From Candidatus Gastranaerophilales bacterium (lineage in GTDB: Bacteria > Cyanobacteriota > Vampirovibrionia > Gastranaerophilales > Gastranaerophilaceae): a stretch of DNA of 64,000 nucleotides. The notes under the pieces were generated by a model. It did no database searches, was not told the DNA's origin, and was given only the letters and a program-made list of their open reading frames with translations. The first letter of the stretch is position 1; every line of letters starts with the position of its first letter. The stretch lies in NCBI GenBank assembly GCA_944325105.1, contig CALUYW010000013.1, positions 1 through 64,000 of the forward strand. Direction: 5' to 3'. This document shows positions 34,710 to 43,813 of the stretch, piece after piece. The position numbers and the translations under genes are program-made.

Positions 34710-36986
34710 ATGGCGGCAAAAACCACAAAAAAAGAAAATAATAAAGCCCTTGTGATAGTTGAGTCACCTGCAAAATCAAAAACCATAAAGAAGATTTTGG
34801 GTAACAACTATATAATAGAAGCTTCTATGGGTCACATCAGAGATTTGCCCTCAAAGGGTCTTGGTTTTGATATAGATAATGACTTTAAACCTACTTTTGA
34901 GATAATTCCCGAGAAGAAAAAAGTTGTAGATAACCTCAATAAAATTGCAAAAACCGTAGACAGAGTGTATCTTGCATCCGACCCTGACCGTGAGGGAGAG
35001 GCTATAGCTTGGCATGTAAGCCAAGTATTAAAAGTGCCTAAAGATAATATTTTTAGAATTGTATTTAATGAAATTACACCTAAGGCAATAAAAGAAGCGG
35101 TTGAAAACTACGGGCAGATTGATATGCTAAAAGTTCAAGCGCAGCAAACCCGTCAGATACTTGATAAGCTTGTAGGTTTTAAAATTAGCCCTATTTTATG
35201 GGAAAAGCTTCGCAACTACAGGCTTTCTGCAGGTCGTGTTCAATCTGTAGCACTTAGAATGATTTGCGAGCGCGAAGATGAAATTGAAGCTTTTGTGCCT
35301 GTTGAGTACTGGAGCTTAGGTGCTGTTTTATCAAAAAATAACTTTGAATTTGAAGCTCAGCTTGCAAGAAAAGTAAATGAAAAAGACAAAGACGAAAAAC
35401 TTGAGATAAAAAACAAAGAAGAAATAGATAAAATCCTAAAAGACCTTGAGGACGCAAAATATAAAGTTGCAAAAATTACACCGCGCGATTCTCAAAGAAA
35501 ACCTCAAGCGCCTTTTATAACATCAACTCTTCAAAGGGAAGCAAGCTCAAAATTGGGCTATGGTGTTTCAAAAACCATGCAAATAGCGCAAAAACTTTAT
35601 GAAGGTATTGAGCTAGGTGAAGATGGTGCAGTGGGTTTAATTACTTATATGAGAACAGACTCCGTTAGGATTTCAGATGACGCTCAAGCAGCAGCGAAAG
35701 AGTATATTACATATAATTTTGGTGAAAAATACTATCCAAACACGCCAAATGACTATGCTAAATCCAAAAAGAAAAATGTTCAAGACGCTCACGAGGCAAT
35801 AAGACCCTCATATGTTGAAAAAACACCCGAGAGCATAAAAAAATATTTAACCTCCGAACAGTATAAACTCTATAAGCTTATATGGTCGAGGTTTATGGCC
35901 TCACAAATGTCAAATGCGCAAGTAAAAAATTTGACGGTTGATATCCAAGCAAAGGATTATATCTTTAAAATCGGCTCTTCAAAAGTCGTTTTTGACGGCT
36001 TTTTGAAAGTTTATCAGGATGATGAGGAAGAAGTAATTCAAAAGTTCCCCGAACTTGAAGTGGGAGATGAGCTTAAACTTGTTAAACTTAACCCGGAGCA
36101 GCACTTTACTCAGCCGCCGCCGAGGTATTCTGAGGCAAGTCTTGTAAAAGCGCTTGAAGAGTACGGTATAGGTCGACCCTCTACTTATGCTCCGATTATT
36201 ACTAAAATTCAACAAAGAGGCTATGTAGAAAAACTCGATAAGGCGCTTAAACCTACCATACTTGGCCGTACGGTTTGTGCTCAGCTTGTGAAACATTTTA
36301 GCGACATTATGGACTATAAATTTACTGCCTCAATGGAGCTTAAACTGGATGATATAGCAGAAGATAAGGCTCAGTCGGTTAAGGTTTTAAAAGACTTTTG
36401 GAAACCTTTTTCAAAAACGGTTGATGATGCTAAGGCTAATATGGAAAATGTTGTCATAGAATCCGAGGTAAAATGCCCCAACTGTGGTAAAAAAATGGTT
36501 ATTAAAACAAGCAGATACGGCAAACAGTTTTTGGCATGTTCAGGGTATCCCGAGTGCAAGACCGCTCTCCCGCTTGACGGTCAGGCAAAAGAGCCTCCGC
36601 AGGATGAGCCTACGGATTATAAATGCGAAAAATGCGGCTCTCAAACCGTTATAAAAACAGGCCCGTACGGAAAATATTATCAATGCCTAAACGAAAACTG
36701 CAAGGCAAGAAAAGGTATCGTTGTCTCTTCGGGTGTAAAATGTCCAAAATGCCAAGAAGAGGGCAGGGACGGCGAATTAATACAAAGAAAATCAAGATAC
36801 GGCAAGTTATTTTGGGGATGTTCAAAATATCCTGACTGCAACTTTGTTGTCTGGGCAGAACCAACGGGCGAAAAGTGTCCCGAGTGTGGCAGCTTGCTTG
36901 TGAAGAAATTCTTAAAGCGTGGCAATAAAATCGACTGCTCAAATAAAGAATGTAAGTATTCAAGACCTATGGATGAGGATGTTTAA
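34710..36986 (+). CDS. topA: DNA topoisomerase I
   Basis: A 758-residue type IA topoisomerase relaxing negative supercoils. Toprim domain: ALVIVESPAKSKTIKKILG and LASDPDREGEAIAWH. The active Tyr is in ITYMRTDSVRIS. The C-terminus carries four four-Cys zinc ribbons (CPNCGKKM...CSGYPEC, CEKCGSQT...CLNENC, CPKCQEE...CSKYPDC, CPECGSLL...CSNKEC) that bind single strands. Follows dprA by 11 bases and shares one base with aroE. Confidence 0.97.
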   Translation: MAAKTTKKENNKALVIVESPAKSKTIKKILGNNYIIEASMGHIRDLPSKGLGFDIDNDFKPTFEIIPEKKKVVDNLNKIAKTVDRVYLASDPDREGEAIAWHVSQVLKVPKDNIFRIVFNEITPKAIKEAVENYGQIDMLKVQAQQTRQILDKLVGFKISPILWEKLRNYRLSAGRVQSVALRMICEREDEIEAFVPVEYWSLGAVLSKNNFEFEAQLARKVNEKDKDEKLEIKNKEEIDKILKDLEDAKYKVAKITPRDSQRKPQAPFITSTLQREASSKLGYGVSKTMQIAQKLYEGIELGEDGAVGLITYMRTDSVRISDDAQAAAKEYITYNFGEKYYPNTPNDYAKSKKKNVQDAHEAIRPSYVEKTPESIKKYLTSEQYKLYKLIWSRFMASQMSNAQVKNLTVDIQAKDYIFKIGSSKVVFDGFLKVYQDDEEEVIQKFPELEVGDELKLVKLNPEQHFTQPPPRYSEASLVKALEEYGIGRPSTYAPIITKIQQRGYVEKLDKALKPTILGRTVCAQLVKHFSDIMDYKFTASMELKLDDIAEDKAQSVKVLKDFWKPFSKTVDDAKANMENVVIESEVKCPNCGKKMVIKTSRYGKQFLACSGYPECKTALPLDGQAKEPPQDEPTDYKCEKCGSQTVIKTGPYGKYYQCLNENCKARKGIVVSSGVKCPKCQEEGRDGELIQRKSRYGKLFWGCSKYPDCNFVVWAEPTGEKCPECGSLLVKKFLKRGNKIDCSNKECKYSRPMDEDV

Positions 36987-37843
36987 TGACTGACAGCTAC
37001 AAACTTGCGATAATAGGCTACCCTCTTTCTCATTCCATGAGTAAAGTAATTCAGGAAACTGCACTTAAAAGCTGTGGTTTGGCGGGAACTTATGATGTTT
37101 TGCCGACTGAACCCGAGAATCTTATCACGAGAATAAAAAGGTTAAAAGTCGAGGGGTATCACGGGTTTAATGTTACTATACCTCATAAAGTGCCGATAAC
37201 TCTTTTTTTGAGCAAGTTTGATACAAATGCAGACCTTATAGGCTCAGTTAATACTGTAAAAATTATGGAAGATAAAAGTCTTGAGGGTTCAAACACTGAT
37301 ATTTACGGGTTTGTAAAGGCAATACCCGATGATGTTAAAACAAATTTAAAAGACAAAAATGCTGTTGTTCTTGGAACAGGCGGAGCTGCAAGGGCAATTT
37401 GTGCGGGGCTTGTAAGTCTTGGAGTAAAAGAAATTACTTTTTATTCAAGAAATGTTATTGACTCACACCCCCATGTTGAAGTTTTAAGACAAAAATTTCC
37501 CAAAACTAAAATAGAACTTAAACCCTATTCTTTACTTGAGAATTTAAAGGGTTGTAAAATTCTTGTAAACACTACCCCTGTGGGCATGAAAAACTTCCTT
37601 GAGGGAGCTTCGCCTATTGACTTTGAAGTTGTAAAAGGGCTTGACGATGATGTTTTAGTTTATGATATTGTTTACAACCCTGTTAAAACGCGTCTTATAA
37701 AACATGCTGAATTTTGCGGTAAGCGCTATGTTGGCGGGCTTGATATGCTTGTATATCAAGCAGAAAAAGCATTTGAAATTTGGACAGGTCAAGCACCTGA
37801 CACCACTGCTATGAAAATAGCCGCACTTGAGAGTTTGGCGTAG
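36986..37843 (+). CDS. aroE: Shikimate dehydrogenase
   Basis: 285 residues. Reduces 3-dehydroshikimate to shikimate with NADPH. Seen: IIGYPLSHSMSKVIQ, the catalytic Lys in GFNVTIPHKVPI, the Asp in GSNTDIYGF, the dinucleotide site VVLGTGGAARAICAGL, NTTPVGM and DIVYNPVKTRL, closing with GLDMLVYQAEKAFEIWTG. Last gene of the fixC-to-aroE run; the repeat block lies immediately downstream. Confidence 0.96.
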   Translation: MTDSYKLAIIGYPLSHSMSKVIQETALKSCGLAGTYDVLPTEPENLITRIKRLKVEGYHGFNVTIPHKVPITLFLSKFDTNADLIGSVNTVKIMEDKSLEGSNTDIYGFVKAIPDDVKTNLKDKNAVVLGTGGAARAICAGLVSLGVKEITFYSRNVIDSHPHVEVLRQKFPKTKIELKPYSLLENLKGCKILVNTTPVGMKNFLEGASPIDFEVVKGLDDDVLVYDIVYNPVKTRLIKHAEFCGKRYVGGLDMLVYQAEKAFEIWTGQAPDTTAMKIAALESLA

Positions 37844-37869
37844 TAAGTTTACTATCTTGTGCGCCTATC

Positions 37870-37920
37870 GCGCCTGCGGTCTTGCTCATCGCAAGCCCTT
37901 AGGCTCACTCTGGCTTACGC
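37870..37920 (+). repeat. 51-bp direct repeat, copy 1
   Basis: Begins GCGCCTGCGGTCTTGC and ends CTCTGGCTTACGC; identical over all 51 bases to 38083-38133. It contains nested inverted repeats (CTTGC-TCATC-GCAAG; AGCC-CTTA-GGCT; GCCT...AGGC), so each copy can fold. Confidence 0.9.
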
Positions 37921-37933
37921 TATGCTCCTGTGG
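37912..37933 (+). repeat. 22-bp direct repeat, copy 1
   Basis: GGCTTACGCTATGC...TGTGG overlaps the end of the first 51-bp unit and recurs exactly at 38012-38033. It is followed by a perfect 7-bp hairpin (AGTTTTG at 37934-37940, CAAAACT at 37944-37950). Confidence 0.85.
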
Positions 37934-38011
37934 AGTTTTGCTTCAAAACTCTTACGTCGCTTTCGTAGTGCTCCATTACGCCGGCTCGTCGCCGTCGTCA
38001 TTGGGAGCACC

Positions 38012-38033
38012 GGCTTACGCTATGCTCCTGTGG
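38012..38033 (+). repeat. 22-bp direct repeat, copy 2
   Basis: Exact copy of 37912-37933, 100 bp downstream. It is preceded by the right arm of a 7-bp inverted repeat (GTGCTCC at 37968-37974, GGAGCAC at 38004-38010). Confidence 0.85.
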
Positions 38034-38082
38034 GTATCTCGCGCCGTTGCGCTCGATTATCCTACGTCGCCTATCAACAGTT

Positions 38083-38133
38083 GCGCCTGCGGTCTTGCTC
38101 ATCGCAAGCCCTTAGGCTCACTCTGGCTTACGC
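38083..38133 (+). repeat. 51-bp direct repeat, copy 2
   Basis: Perfect copy of 37870-37920, 213 bp downstream in the same orientation. The flanks differ after the final CGC: copy 1 continues into TATGCTCCTGTGG, copy 2 into an A-rich stretch. Confidence 0.9.
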
Positions 38134-38291
38134 AAAGAAAAAGCCGCCTTTTGGGCGACCGAGAATAAAAATCTGTATATGGAGGAAGGAGTGGAAAGAG
38201 AAGAACTAATCTACTATTACTATTCCATATATCAAAAATATATAACATTGATATCGTTTTCTTTTTAACATTCTTAATAAATTTTTTGTGA

Positions 38292-38297
38292 CATAAT
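38292..38297 (+). promoter_or_regulatory. -10 box of uvrA (leaderless type)
   Basis: CATAAT followed by six bases (ATAGTC) and the uvrA ATG at 38304. No Shine-Dalgarno. TATAGT at 38297-38302 is an alternative, too close to the start to give a leader either way. No SOS-box-like element was recognised. Confidence 0.42.
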
Positions 38298-38303
38298 ATA
38301 GTC

Positions 38304-41129
38304 ATGAATGACAAAATTGTTATATCAGGTGCAAAAGAGCACAATTTACAAAATGTTTCGCTTGAGCTTCCAAAAGGCGAGTTAATTGTCTTTACCGGAG
38401 TTTCAGGTTCAGGCAAGAGCTCTCTTGCATTTGATACTATTTTTGCGGAAGGACAAAGGCGCTACGTAGAGAGCCTTTCGACCTACGCCCGCCAGTTTTT
38501 GGGGCAAATGGATAAGCCTGATATTGAACACATTGACGGGCTCTCTCCTGCAATATCAATTGACCAAAAATCAACAACCAACAACCCCCGCTCAACCGTG
38601 GGTACAATAACCGAGATTTACGATTACTTAAGACTTTTGTACGCAAGAGTAGGCACTCCTCATTGTCCTGAGTGTGGAGAGCTTATTGTTCCTCAAACAA
38701 TAGATGAAATAGTTTCAAAAATTATGGCTTTAGGCGAGGGGACAAAAATTCAAATAATTGCGCCCATTATTCGCGGCAAAAAAGGTGAATACACACAAAC
38801 AATTCAGGCTCTTAAGTCTGAGGGCTTTGTAAGAGTAAGAGTTGACGGGCAAATATACAATCTTGATGAAGATGAGATTGAACTTGATAAAACAAAAAAA
38901 CATACAATTGATGTCGTTATAGATAGAATTGTTGTAAAAGAGTCTGCCAAATCTCGTATTTTTGACAGTGCACAAATGGCTCTGCAGCGCTCTGACGGGC
39001 TGATGGTTTTAGATGTTATAGGCAAAGGTGAACAAATTTTCTCTGAAAAATTAGCCTGTCCGAATTGTAATATTAGCTTTGAAGAGCTCACGCCGAGGAT
39101 GTTGAGTTTTAATAACCCCTATGGTGCTTGCAAAGTGTGTAACGGTTTAGGGGCTCATTTTGAAATGTCACCTGAGCTTATCGTTCCTGACCCTGCTAAA
39201 TCAATTAATCAAGGAGCAATTTATCCTTGGGCAAAAACAGGTAATCAGTACTATAATGACGTACTAAATTCAGTCTGTGAACACTACGACATTGACCCTG
39301 ATGTTCCGTTTAAAAGCCTTTCGCCCTCTCAAAAAGGAATAATCTTATACGGTAACGGCGATGAGCGAATTAAAATGCGCTATGCTGATTTTGGTACAAA
39401 AAACTACAGAACTCACTACGCGGCCTACCCCGGTGTTATACCCTATCTTACAAAAAGATATGAAAGTTCTGATTCTGACCTTATAAGAGGCGAGTATCAA
39501 AAGTATATGACCTCAATCCCCTGTAAAGCTTGTAAGGGCGCTCGTTTAAATCCCTTTGCTTTAGCTGTTACAATAATGGATAAAAACATATACGAGTTTT
39601 GTCTTTTATCTGTTAGTAAAGCGTATGAATTTATACAGGAAGTGTACTTAAATCTTGATGATTTTAAGTTAACCATAGCAAAACAGATACTTGATGAAAT
39701 AAGACTTCGTTTGAAGTTTTTAATCGATGTGGGACTTGGATACTTAAACCTTGCAAGAAACGCAGGGACACTATCGGGTGGAGAGGCACAGAGAATAAGA
39801 CTTGCAACGCAGATAGGTTCAGGGCTCTCGGGTGTGCTTTATGTCCTTGATGAACCATCAATTGGTTTGCATCAAAGAGATAATGACATGCTGATAAATA
39901 CCCTTGTTAAGCTCCGCAATCTGGGAAATACGCTTATTGTTGTTGAGCACGATGAAGACACCATAAAAGCTGCAGACTACATCGTGGACATTGGCCCAAA
40001 GGCAGGTGTTGAGGGTGGCAAGATTGTAGCGTACGGTACTCAAAAAGATATAGAGAAAGCAAAAGAATCTATAACAGGCAAGTATTTAAGCGGTGAGTTA
40101 AAAATTCCTGTCCCAAAGGAAAGGCGGCTTGGAAACGGTAATTTTTTAGAAGTTAAAAACGCAAGTTTGAATAACCTGAAAAATATTGATGTAAATATTC
40201 CGCTTGGAAAAATCGTAGCTGTTACAGGTGTTTCAGGCAGCGGAAAGTCTACTTTGGTGGATGATATAATAAACGAATACGCTCTTCACAAGCTGCGCTC
40301 AAACAGGCCAAAACCTCTCGGGGTGGATGAAATAAAGGGATTTGAAAATATTGATAAGATAGTCTGTGTCGACCAAAGTCCCATAGGCAGAACTCCAAGG
40401 TCAAACCCTGCAACTTATACGGAAGTTTTTACACATATAAGAGATTTATTTGCCCAGACAAACGAAGCAAAAGTAAGAGGCTATAAACAGGGAAGATTTT
40501 CTTTCAATGTTAAAGGCGGAAGATGTGAAAAATGTAAGGGTGACGGCGTATTAAAAATAGAGATGAATTTCCTCTCGGATGTTTATGTTAAATGCGATGT
40601 CTGCAAAGGAAAACGCTATAATCAAGAAACCCTTGAAGTTAAATATAAAGGCAAAAGTATATCAGATGTGCTTGATATGACGGTCGGAGAGGCGCTTGAA
40701 TTTTTTAAAAATGTTCCTCGAATTGCAACTCGCCTGCAAACACTCTATGATGTGGGTCTTGACTACATTAAACTCGGGCAGAGTGCAACTACTCTTTCAG
40801 GCGGTGAAGCTCAAAGAGTTAAACTTGCGCTTGAACTCAACAAACGCGCAACGGGCAAAACTCTTTATCTGATGGATGAACCCTCTGTAGGATTGCATTG
40901 GTACGATATAGATAAACTTGTAAAAATTCTGCACCAGCTGGCCGATAGCGGAAATACCGTTTTAATTATCGAGCACAATTTAGATATTATAAAATGTGCC
41001 GATTATATAATTGACCTTGGCCCTGAGGGCGGTGAAGGCGGCGGAACTATAGTTGCAAAAGGTACACCCGAGCAGGTTGCAAAATGCAAAAATTCATACA
41101 CAGGCAAGTATCTTGCAAGACTTTTATAA
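38304..41129 (+). CDS. uvrA: Excinuclease ABC subunit A
   Basis: 941 residues, normal length. Damage-recognition ATPase of nucleotide excision repair. Two ABC modules: Walker A FTGVSGSGKSSLAFDTIFAEGQ near 31 and VTGVSGSGKSTLVDDII near 640; signatures LSGGEAQRIRLATQIGSGL and LSGGEAQRVKLALEL. Zinc motifs are CPECGE, CPNC...CKVC, and GGRCEKCKGDG...CDVCKGKRY. Monocistronic, ending one base before the convergent unknown gene. Confidence 0.98.
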   Translation: MNDKIVISGAKEHNLQNVSLELPKGELIVFTGVSGSGKSSLAFDTIFAEGQRRYVESLSTYARQFLGQMDKPDIEHIDGLSPAISIDQKSTTNNPRSTVGTITEIYDYLRLLYARVGTPHCPECGELIVPQTIDEIVSKIMALGEGTKIQIIAPIIRGKKGEYTQTIQALKSEGFVRVRVDGQIYNLDEDEIELDKTKKHTIDVVIDRIVVKESAKSRIFDSAQMALQRSDGLMVLDVIGKGEQIFSEKLACPNCNISFEELTPRMLSFNNPYGACKVCNGLGAHFEMSPELIVPDPAKSINQGAIYPWAKTGNQYYNDVLNSVCEHYDIDPDVPFKSLSPSQKGIILYGNGDERIKMRYADFGTKNYRTHYAAYPGVIPYLTKRYESSDSDLIRGEYQKYMTSIPCKACKGARLNPFALAVTIMDKNIYEFCLLSVSKAYEFIQEVYLNLDDFKLTIAKQILDEIRLRLKFLIDVGLGYLNLARNAGTLSGGEAQRIRLATQIGSGLSGVLYVLDEPSIGLHQRDNDMLINTLVKLRNLGNTLIVVEHDEDTIKAADYIVDIGPKAGVEGGKIVAYGTQKDIEKAKESITGKYLSGELKIPVPKERRLGNGNFLEVKNASLNNLKNIDVNIPLGKIVAVTGVSGSGKSTLVDDIINEYALHKLRSNRPKPLGVDEIKGFENIDKIVCVDQSPIGRTPRSNPATYTEVFTHIRDLFAQTNEAKVRGYKQGRFSFNVKGGRCEKCKGDGVLKIEMNFLSDVYVKCDVCKGKRYNQETLEVKYKGKSISDVLDMTVGEALEFFKNVPRIATRLQTLYDVGLDYIKLGQSATTLSGGEAQRVKLALELNKRATGKTLYLMDEPSVGLHWYDIDKLVKILHQLADSGNTVLIIEHNLDIIKCADYIIDLGPEGGEGGGTIVAKGTPEQVAKCKNSYTGKYLARLL

Positions 41130-41594
41130 TTAAGCCATAACGTCAAGTGCTTTAACTTTTATTTTGACTCTTCCTTTTTCTGACTTATCAACATTAACTA
41201 TTGATAATTTTTTACCTTGCATAGAAGTTGCATCAAAATAAATTGCAGCCTGTCTTTTTGCTTTTTTAGGCTGCAATAATATTTGTGTTAAATTGTGTTT
41301 TTTATCTTCGCTATGATTCAGCGCGTCGTAAGACTGCTTTGTCAGTTCTGCACTCTGGGCATTTTCGCCTCTAAGAATGAAAACATCATTTTCTGATGTA
41401 TTGAGCGCAAGTTGTTTTTTGTTGTTATGCCTTTGGGGTGTGTTCTCTCGGAAAAAACTTCGCACTATCCCTTGCGATTCTTCCGAACTTATCGGACCGC
41501 TGCTTGTAACATAAACCTCGTGTCCTTTGGTTCTAAATGTGATTGGTGGTTTACTCGAGTACGGATTGTTGACTCGCTTAAAACTTATTTCCAA
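41130..41594 (-). CDS. Hypothetical protein
   Basis: 154 residues, Lys/Ser/Asn-rich, no signal peptide and no recognised domain; a strand-rich basic end (KGRVKIKVKALDVMA). No ATG is available: the start is TTG at 41594, with AGAGGA eight bases upstream, a good ribosome site. Stop codons of this gene and uvrA abut exactly. Probably lineage-specific. Confidence 0.6.
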   Translation of the reverse strand: MEISFKRVNNPYSSKPPITFRTKGHEVYVTSSGPISSEESQGIVRSFFRENTPQRHNNKKQLALNTSENDVFILRGENAQSAELTKQSYDALNHSEDKKHNLTQILLQPKKAKRQAAIYFDATSMQGKKLSIVNVDKSEKGRVKIKVKALDVMA

Positions 41595-41757
41595 TTTTTT
41601 TTCCTCTTGTTTTTAAGATTAGGTGTATAGTATACCATAAAAAAATTTTTCAAGCATCATATTTTAAAATTATTAATAATTGTTAACATGTTTAGTTTTG
41701 TGTCTGATAAAAAAAATACCAAAATTGCTCAAAATACCTTTAAGAAAGGAGTTAGCT

Positions 41758-42021
41758 ATGTGTAAGACTTTTGAGGCTATTCATAAATTGGCTAAAAAAA
41801 TGGACTCAGACTCGGTTATGGTGTGGGTCGGACTAAAAAAAATCTCGGGCAGACTCTATACTTGTGAAGACGGAAAATGCTTAGATGAAGTAGTTACTCT
41901 TCAAGACGCCGTTGTAGAAGACTGCAACCATCCTGACGGCTGCCAGTTTCGTGAGTATAAGTGGTTAAATATACCATCACACAAGATAAATGCTTTCACG
42001 TTTAAATGCTGTGTAAGATAA
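41758..42021 (+). CDS. Hypothetical small Cys-containing protein
   Basis: 87 residues from an ATG with a strong AAAGGAG site. Seven Cys (2, 36, 41, 56, 62, 84, 85) and His58 in YTCEDGKCLD, EDCNHPDGCQF and FKCCVR could bind metal. Upstream is an AT-rich leader with a 14-bp palindrome AATTATTAATAATT at 41668-41681. It has its own strong terminator, so it is a well-defined single-gene unit. No family recognised. Confidence 0.65.
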   Translation: MCKTFEAIHKLAKKMDSDSVMVWVGLKKISGRLYTCEDGKCLDEVVTLQDAVVEDCNHPDGCQFREYKWLNIPSHKINAFTFKCCVR

Positions 42022-42032
42022 TTTATCAAAAT

Positions 42033-42064
42033 AAAGGCATGGGTTTTCTAACCTGTGCCTTTTT
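42033..42064 (+). terminator. Intrinsic terminator of the small Cys protein gene
   Basis: Stem AAAGGCA/TGCCTTT with an inner GGTT-TTCT-AACC, followed by TTTTT. It sits 12 bases after the stop codon. Confidence 0.85.
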
Positions 42065-42068
42065 ATGA

Positions 42069-42074
42069 TATTAT
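42069..42074 (+). promoter_or_regulatory. -10 box of the U32-family gene (leaderless type)
   Basis: TATTAT followed by six bases (TATCTT) and the ATG at 42081, immediately after the preceding terminator. No Shine-Dalgarno. Confidence 0.4.
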
Positions 42075-42080
42075 TATCTT

Positions 42081-43310
42081 ATGAGTGAACTTTTAATGCC
42101 TGCGGGCAATATAGAAAAAATGAAATACGCTTTTGCCTACGGGGCAGACGCTTGCTATTTGGGACTTGTTGATTATTCTCTTCGTACTATGAGAAAAGGC
42201 GAGCTTATTACAAGAGAAAATTTAAAATCTGCAATTGATACCGCTCGCTCATTAAATAAAAAAGCCTATCTTACACTAAATATTTTTGCGTACGACGATG
42301 ATATTAAAAGTCTTGAAGGCACACTTGAAGTTATAAAGGACGCCAATCCGCACGCTATTATACTGAGCGATTTTGGGGTTTATAATCTTGTAAAAAAATT
42401 CTTGCCTGATATTGATATACATATTTCAACTCAAACAAATATTCTAAATACTGAAGCTGTGAAATTTTGGCGTGATATAGGCGCAACAAGGGTAATTCTT
42501 GCTCGTGAGTTGTCACTTAAACAAATAGAAGCAATTAAAAAAGCGGTTCCTGAAATAGAGGTTGAAATTTTTGTCCATGGGTCACAGTGCATGTCATACT
42601 CGGGCAGATGCCTTTTGAGTGACTATATGACAAAAGGAGAAAGAAAGGCAAACCACGGTGGTTGTGCGCAGCCTTGCAGGTGGAGCTATAAGCTCTTAGA
42701 AGAAACCCGCCCGGGTGAGTATTATGAAATAGTTCAAGATGAAAGAGGCTCTCATATCCTTTCTCCAAAGGATTTGTGCCTTGTAAGATACATAGATGAG
42801 CTTATGGATATTGGGGTAGATTCTTTTAAAGCCGAGGGCAGAACAAAGAGTTTATATTATGTAAGTGCGGTAGCAAAAGCCTACAGGGCAGTTATGGACG
42901 GTAAAATTTCAACCGATGAGGCATTTTTAGAGCTTAAAAAAGTCGGTAACCGCGGCTTTACGGAAGGGTTTTTTATGGGCAATAATGACTCTTCAAGCTA
43001 CAGTTATGAAATATCCAAAGGGCTTGCAGGGGCTGATTTTTTATGTATTTTCCTTGATAAGAAAGAAAATCTCTATAAGGTTGTAATAAAAAATAAAATG
43101 CTCCTTAACGACGAGTTTGAAATTATTACACCTAATTTTAAATCTACGGTTAGAGTAAAATCGATTTATAACGATAAAGAAGGTGACGTTGATGTTGCCA
43201 ACACAAATGATGAAGTATGGATGGAATTAACAGGTGATGACCACTGGCAAAACGAGTGGCAGTGGGCACTTGGCAGAACGGTAGGTATAAAAAATGAGAC
43301 TCAAGCCTGA
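42081..43310 (+). CDS. Peptidase U32-family protein (TrhP/YegQ-like tRNA hydroxylation)
   Basis: 409 residues. Seen: LLMPAGNIEKMKYAFAYGADACYLG, HISTQTNILN, the U32 signature EIFVHGSQCMSYSGRCLLSDYM, and the Cys cluster NHGGCAQPCRW, as in the YegQ/TrhP group, which forms 5-hydroxyuridine at tRNA position 34 with prephenate-derived chemistry and an Fe-S cluster; a related protein (RlhA) acts on 23S rRNA. Length favours TrhP over RlhA. It overlaps the HAD phosphatase gene by 17 bases. Confidence 0.85.
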   Translation: MSELLMPAGNIEKMKYAFAYGADACYLGLVDYSLRTMRKGELITRENLKSAIDTARSLNKKAYLTLNIFAYDDDIKSLEGTLEVIKDANPHAIILSDFGVYNLVKKFLPDIDIHISTQTNILNTEAVKFWRDIGATRVILARELSLKQIEAIKKAVPEIEVEIFVHGSQCMSYSGRCLLSDYMTKGERKANHGGCAQPCRWSYKLLEETRPGEYYEIVQDERGSHILSPKDLCLVRYIDELMDIGVDSFKAEGRTKSLYYVSAVAKAYRAVMDGKISTDEAFLELKKVGNRGFTEGFFMGNNDSSSYSYEISKGLAGADFLCIFLDKKENLYKVVIKNKMLLNDEFEIITPNFKSTVRVKSIYNDKEGDVDVANTNDEVWMELTGDDHWQNEWQWALGRTVGIKNETQA

Positions 43311-43773
43311 TATAAATATAAAATCAATTTATGATATTAATATTTTTAATTTAAAAGCATGCGAGATTGAGGCTATATTTTTTGATTTGGATTCTACCGT
43401 AATGCGCTCAAAAAGCGGGGTTTTTGAGCCAAAGATGCTTGAGTTTTTGGCAAGACTCCAAAATCATTTTAAACTTGCAATTATTTCAAATAATAAAAAT
43501 GAAGATTATATAAATAAAGCCCGCTCGCAGGTTAAGTTTCCGGTTATAGGCAGAGCTGCAAAGCCTGATACAAAAGTGCTTTTAAAAACTTGTGAAGAAA
43601 TGAAAGTGAACCCGAGAAACTGTGCTTTTGTGGGTGACAGACCTCTAACAGACATACTTTGCGCTAAGCGCGCCTGCATGTTCTCTATTCTCGTGGATTC
43701 AATTTCTTGTGATGAAGAAAAAAAAGTTGTGCGCTTTGTAAGGTTTTTAGAGAGATTAAGTATAAAAAAATAA
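43294..43773 (+). CDS. YqeG-family HAD-IIIA phosphatase
   Basis: 159 residues. HAD motif I is FFDLDSTVM (nucleophile Asp and the second Asp), motif II IISNN, the Lys in KPDTK, and motif III FVGDRPLTDILCAKR. The order matches B. subtilis YqeG and cyanobacterial/plant homologues (a mitochondrial PGP phosphatase relative), so a phosphatidylglycerophosphate or small phosphate ester is possible. Not certain. Ends in a bidirectional terminator. Confidence 0.85.
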   Translation: MRLKPDINIKSIYDINIFNLKACEIEAIFFDLDSTVMRSKSGVFEPKMLEFLARLQNHFKLAIISNNKNEDYINKARSQVKFPVIGRAAKPDTKVLLKTCEEMKVNPRNCAFVGDRPLTDILCAKRACMFSILVDSISCDEEKKVVRFVRFLERLSIKK

Positions 43774-43800
43774 AAGGCTGCCTTTGAGCCTTTTATTTTT
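43772..43800. terminator. Bidirectional terminator between HAD gene and secG
   Basis: AAAAGGCT - GCCTTTG - AGCCTTTT with A-rich DNA on the left and TTATTTTT on the right, so both converging transcripts would meet an intrinsic terminator. Confidence 0.85.
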
Positions 43801-43813
43801 ATGTTGAAAAAAG

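Larger units (their letters stand above)
37844..38303. other. Gene-free GC-rich repeat block between aroE and uvrA
   Basis: 460 bases without a credible gene; frames across it are low-complexity Leu/Arg/Ser-rich artefacts. About 37860-38160 is visibly richer in G+C than all flanking sequence and is packed with direct and inverted repeats, listed separately. The last ~100 bases (38200-38303) return to AT-rich DNA and hold the uvrA promoter. No tRNA or known RNA family was recognised. Confidence 0.8.

Noticed and set aside
37860-38160. CRISPR array
   Set aside because: Only two copies of the long repeat, 213 bp apart, with no regular spacers and no cas genes.
37827-38209. Two plus-strand open frames of about 115 codons across the repeat block
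   Set aside because: They read repetitive Leu/Arg/Ser strings produced by the GC-rich repeats, overlap each other, and lack start signals.
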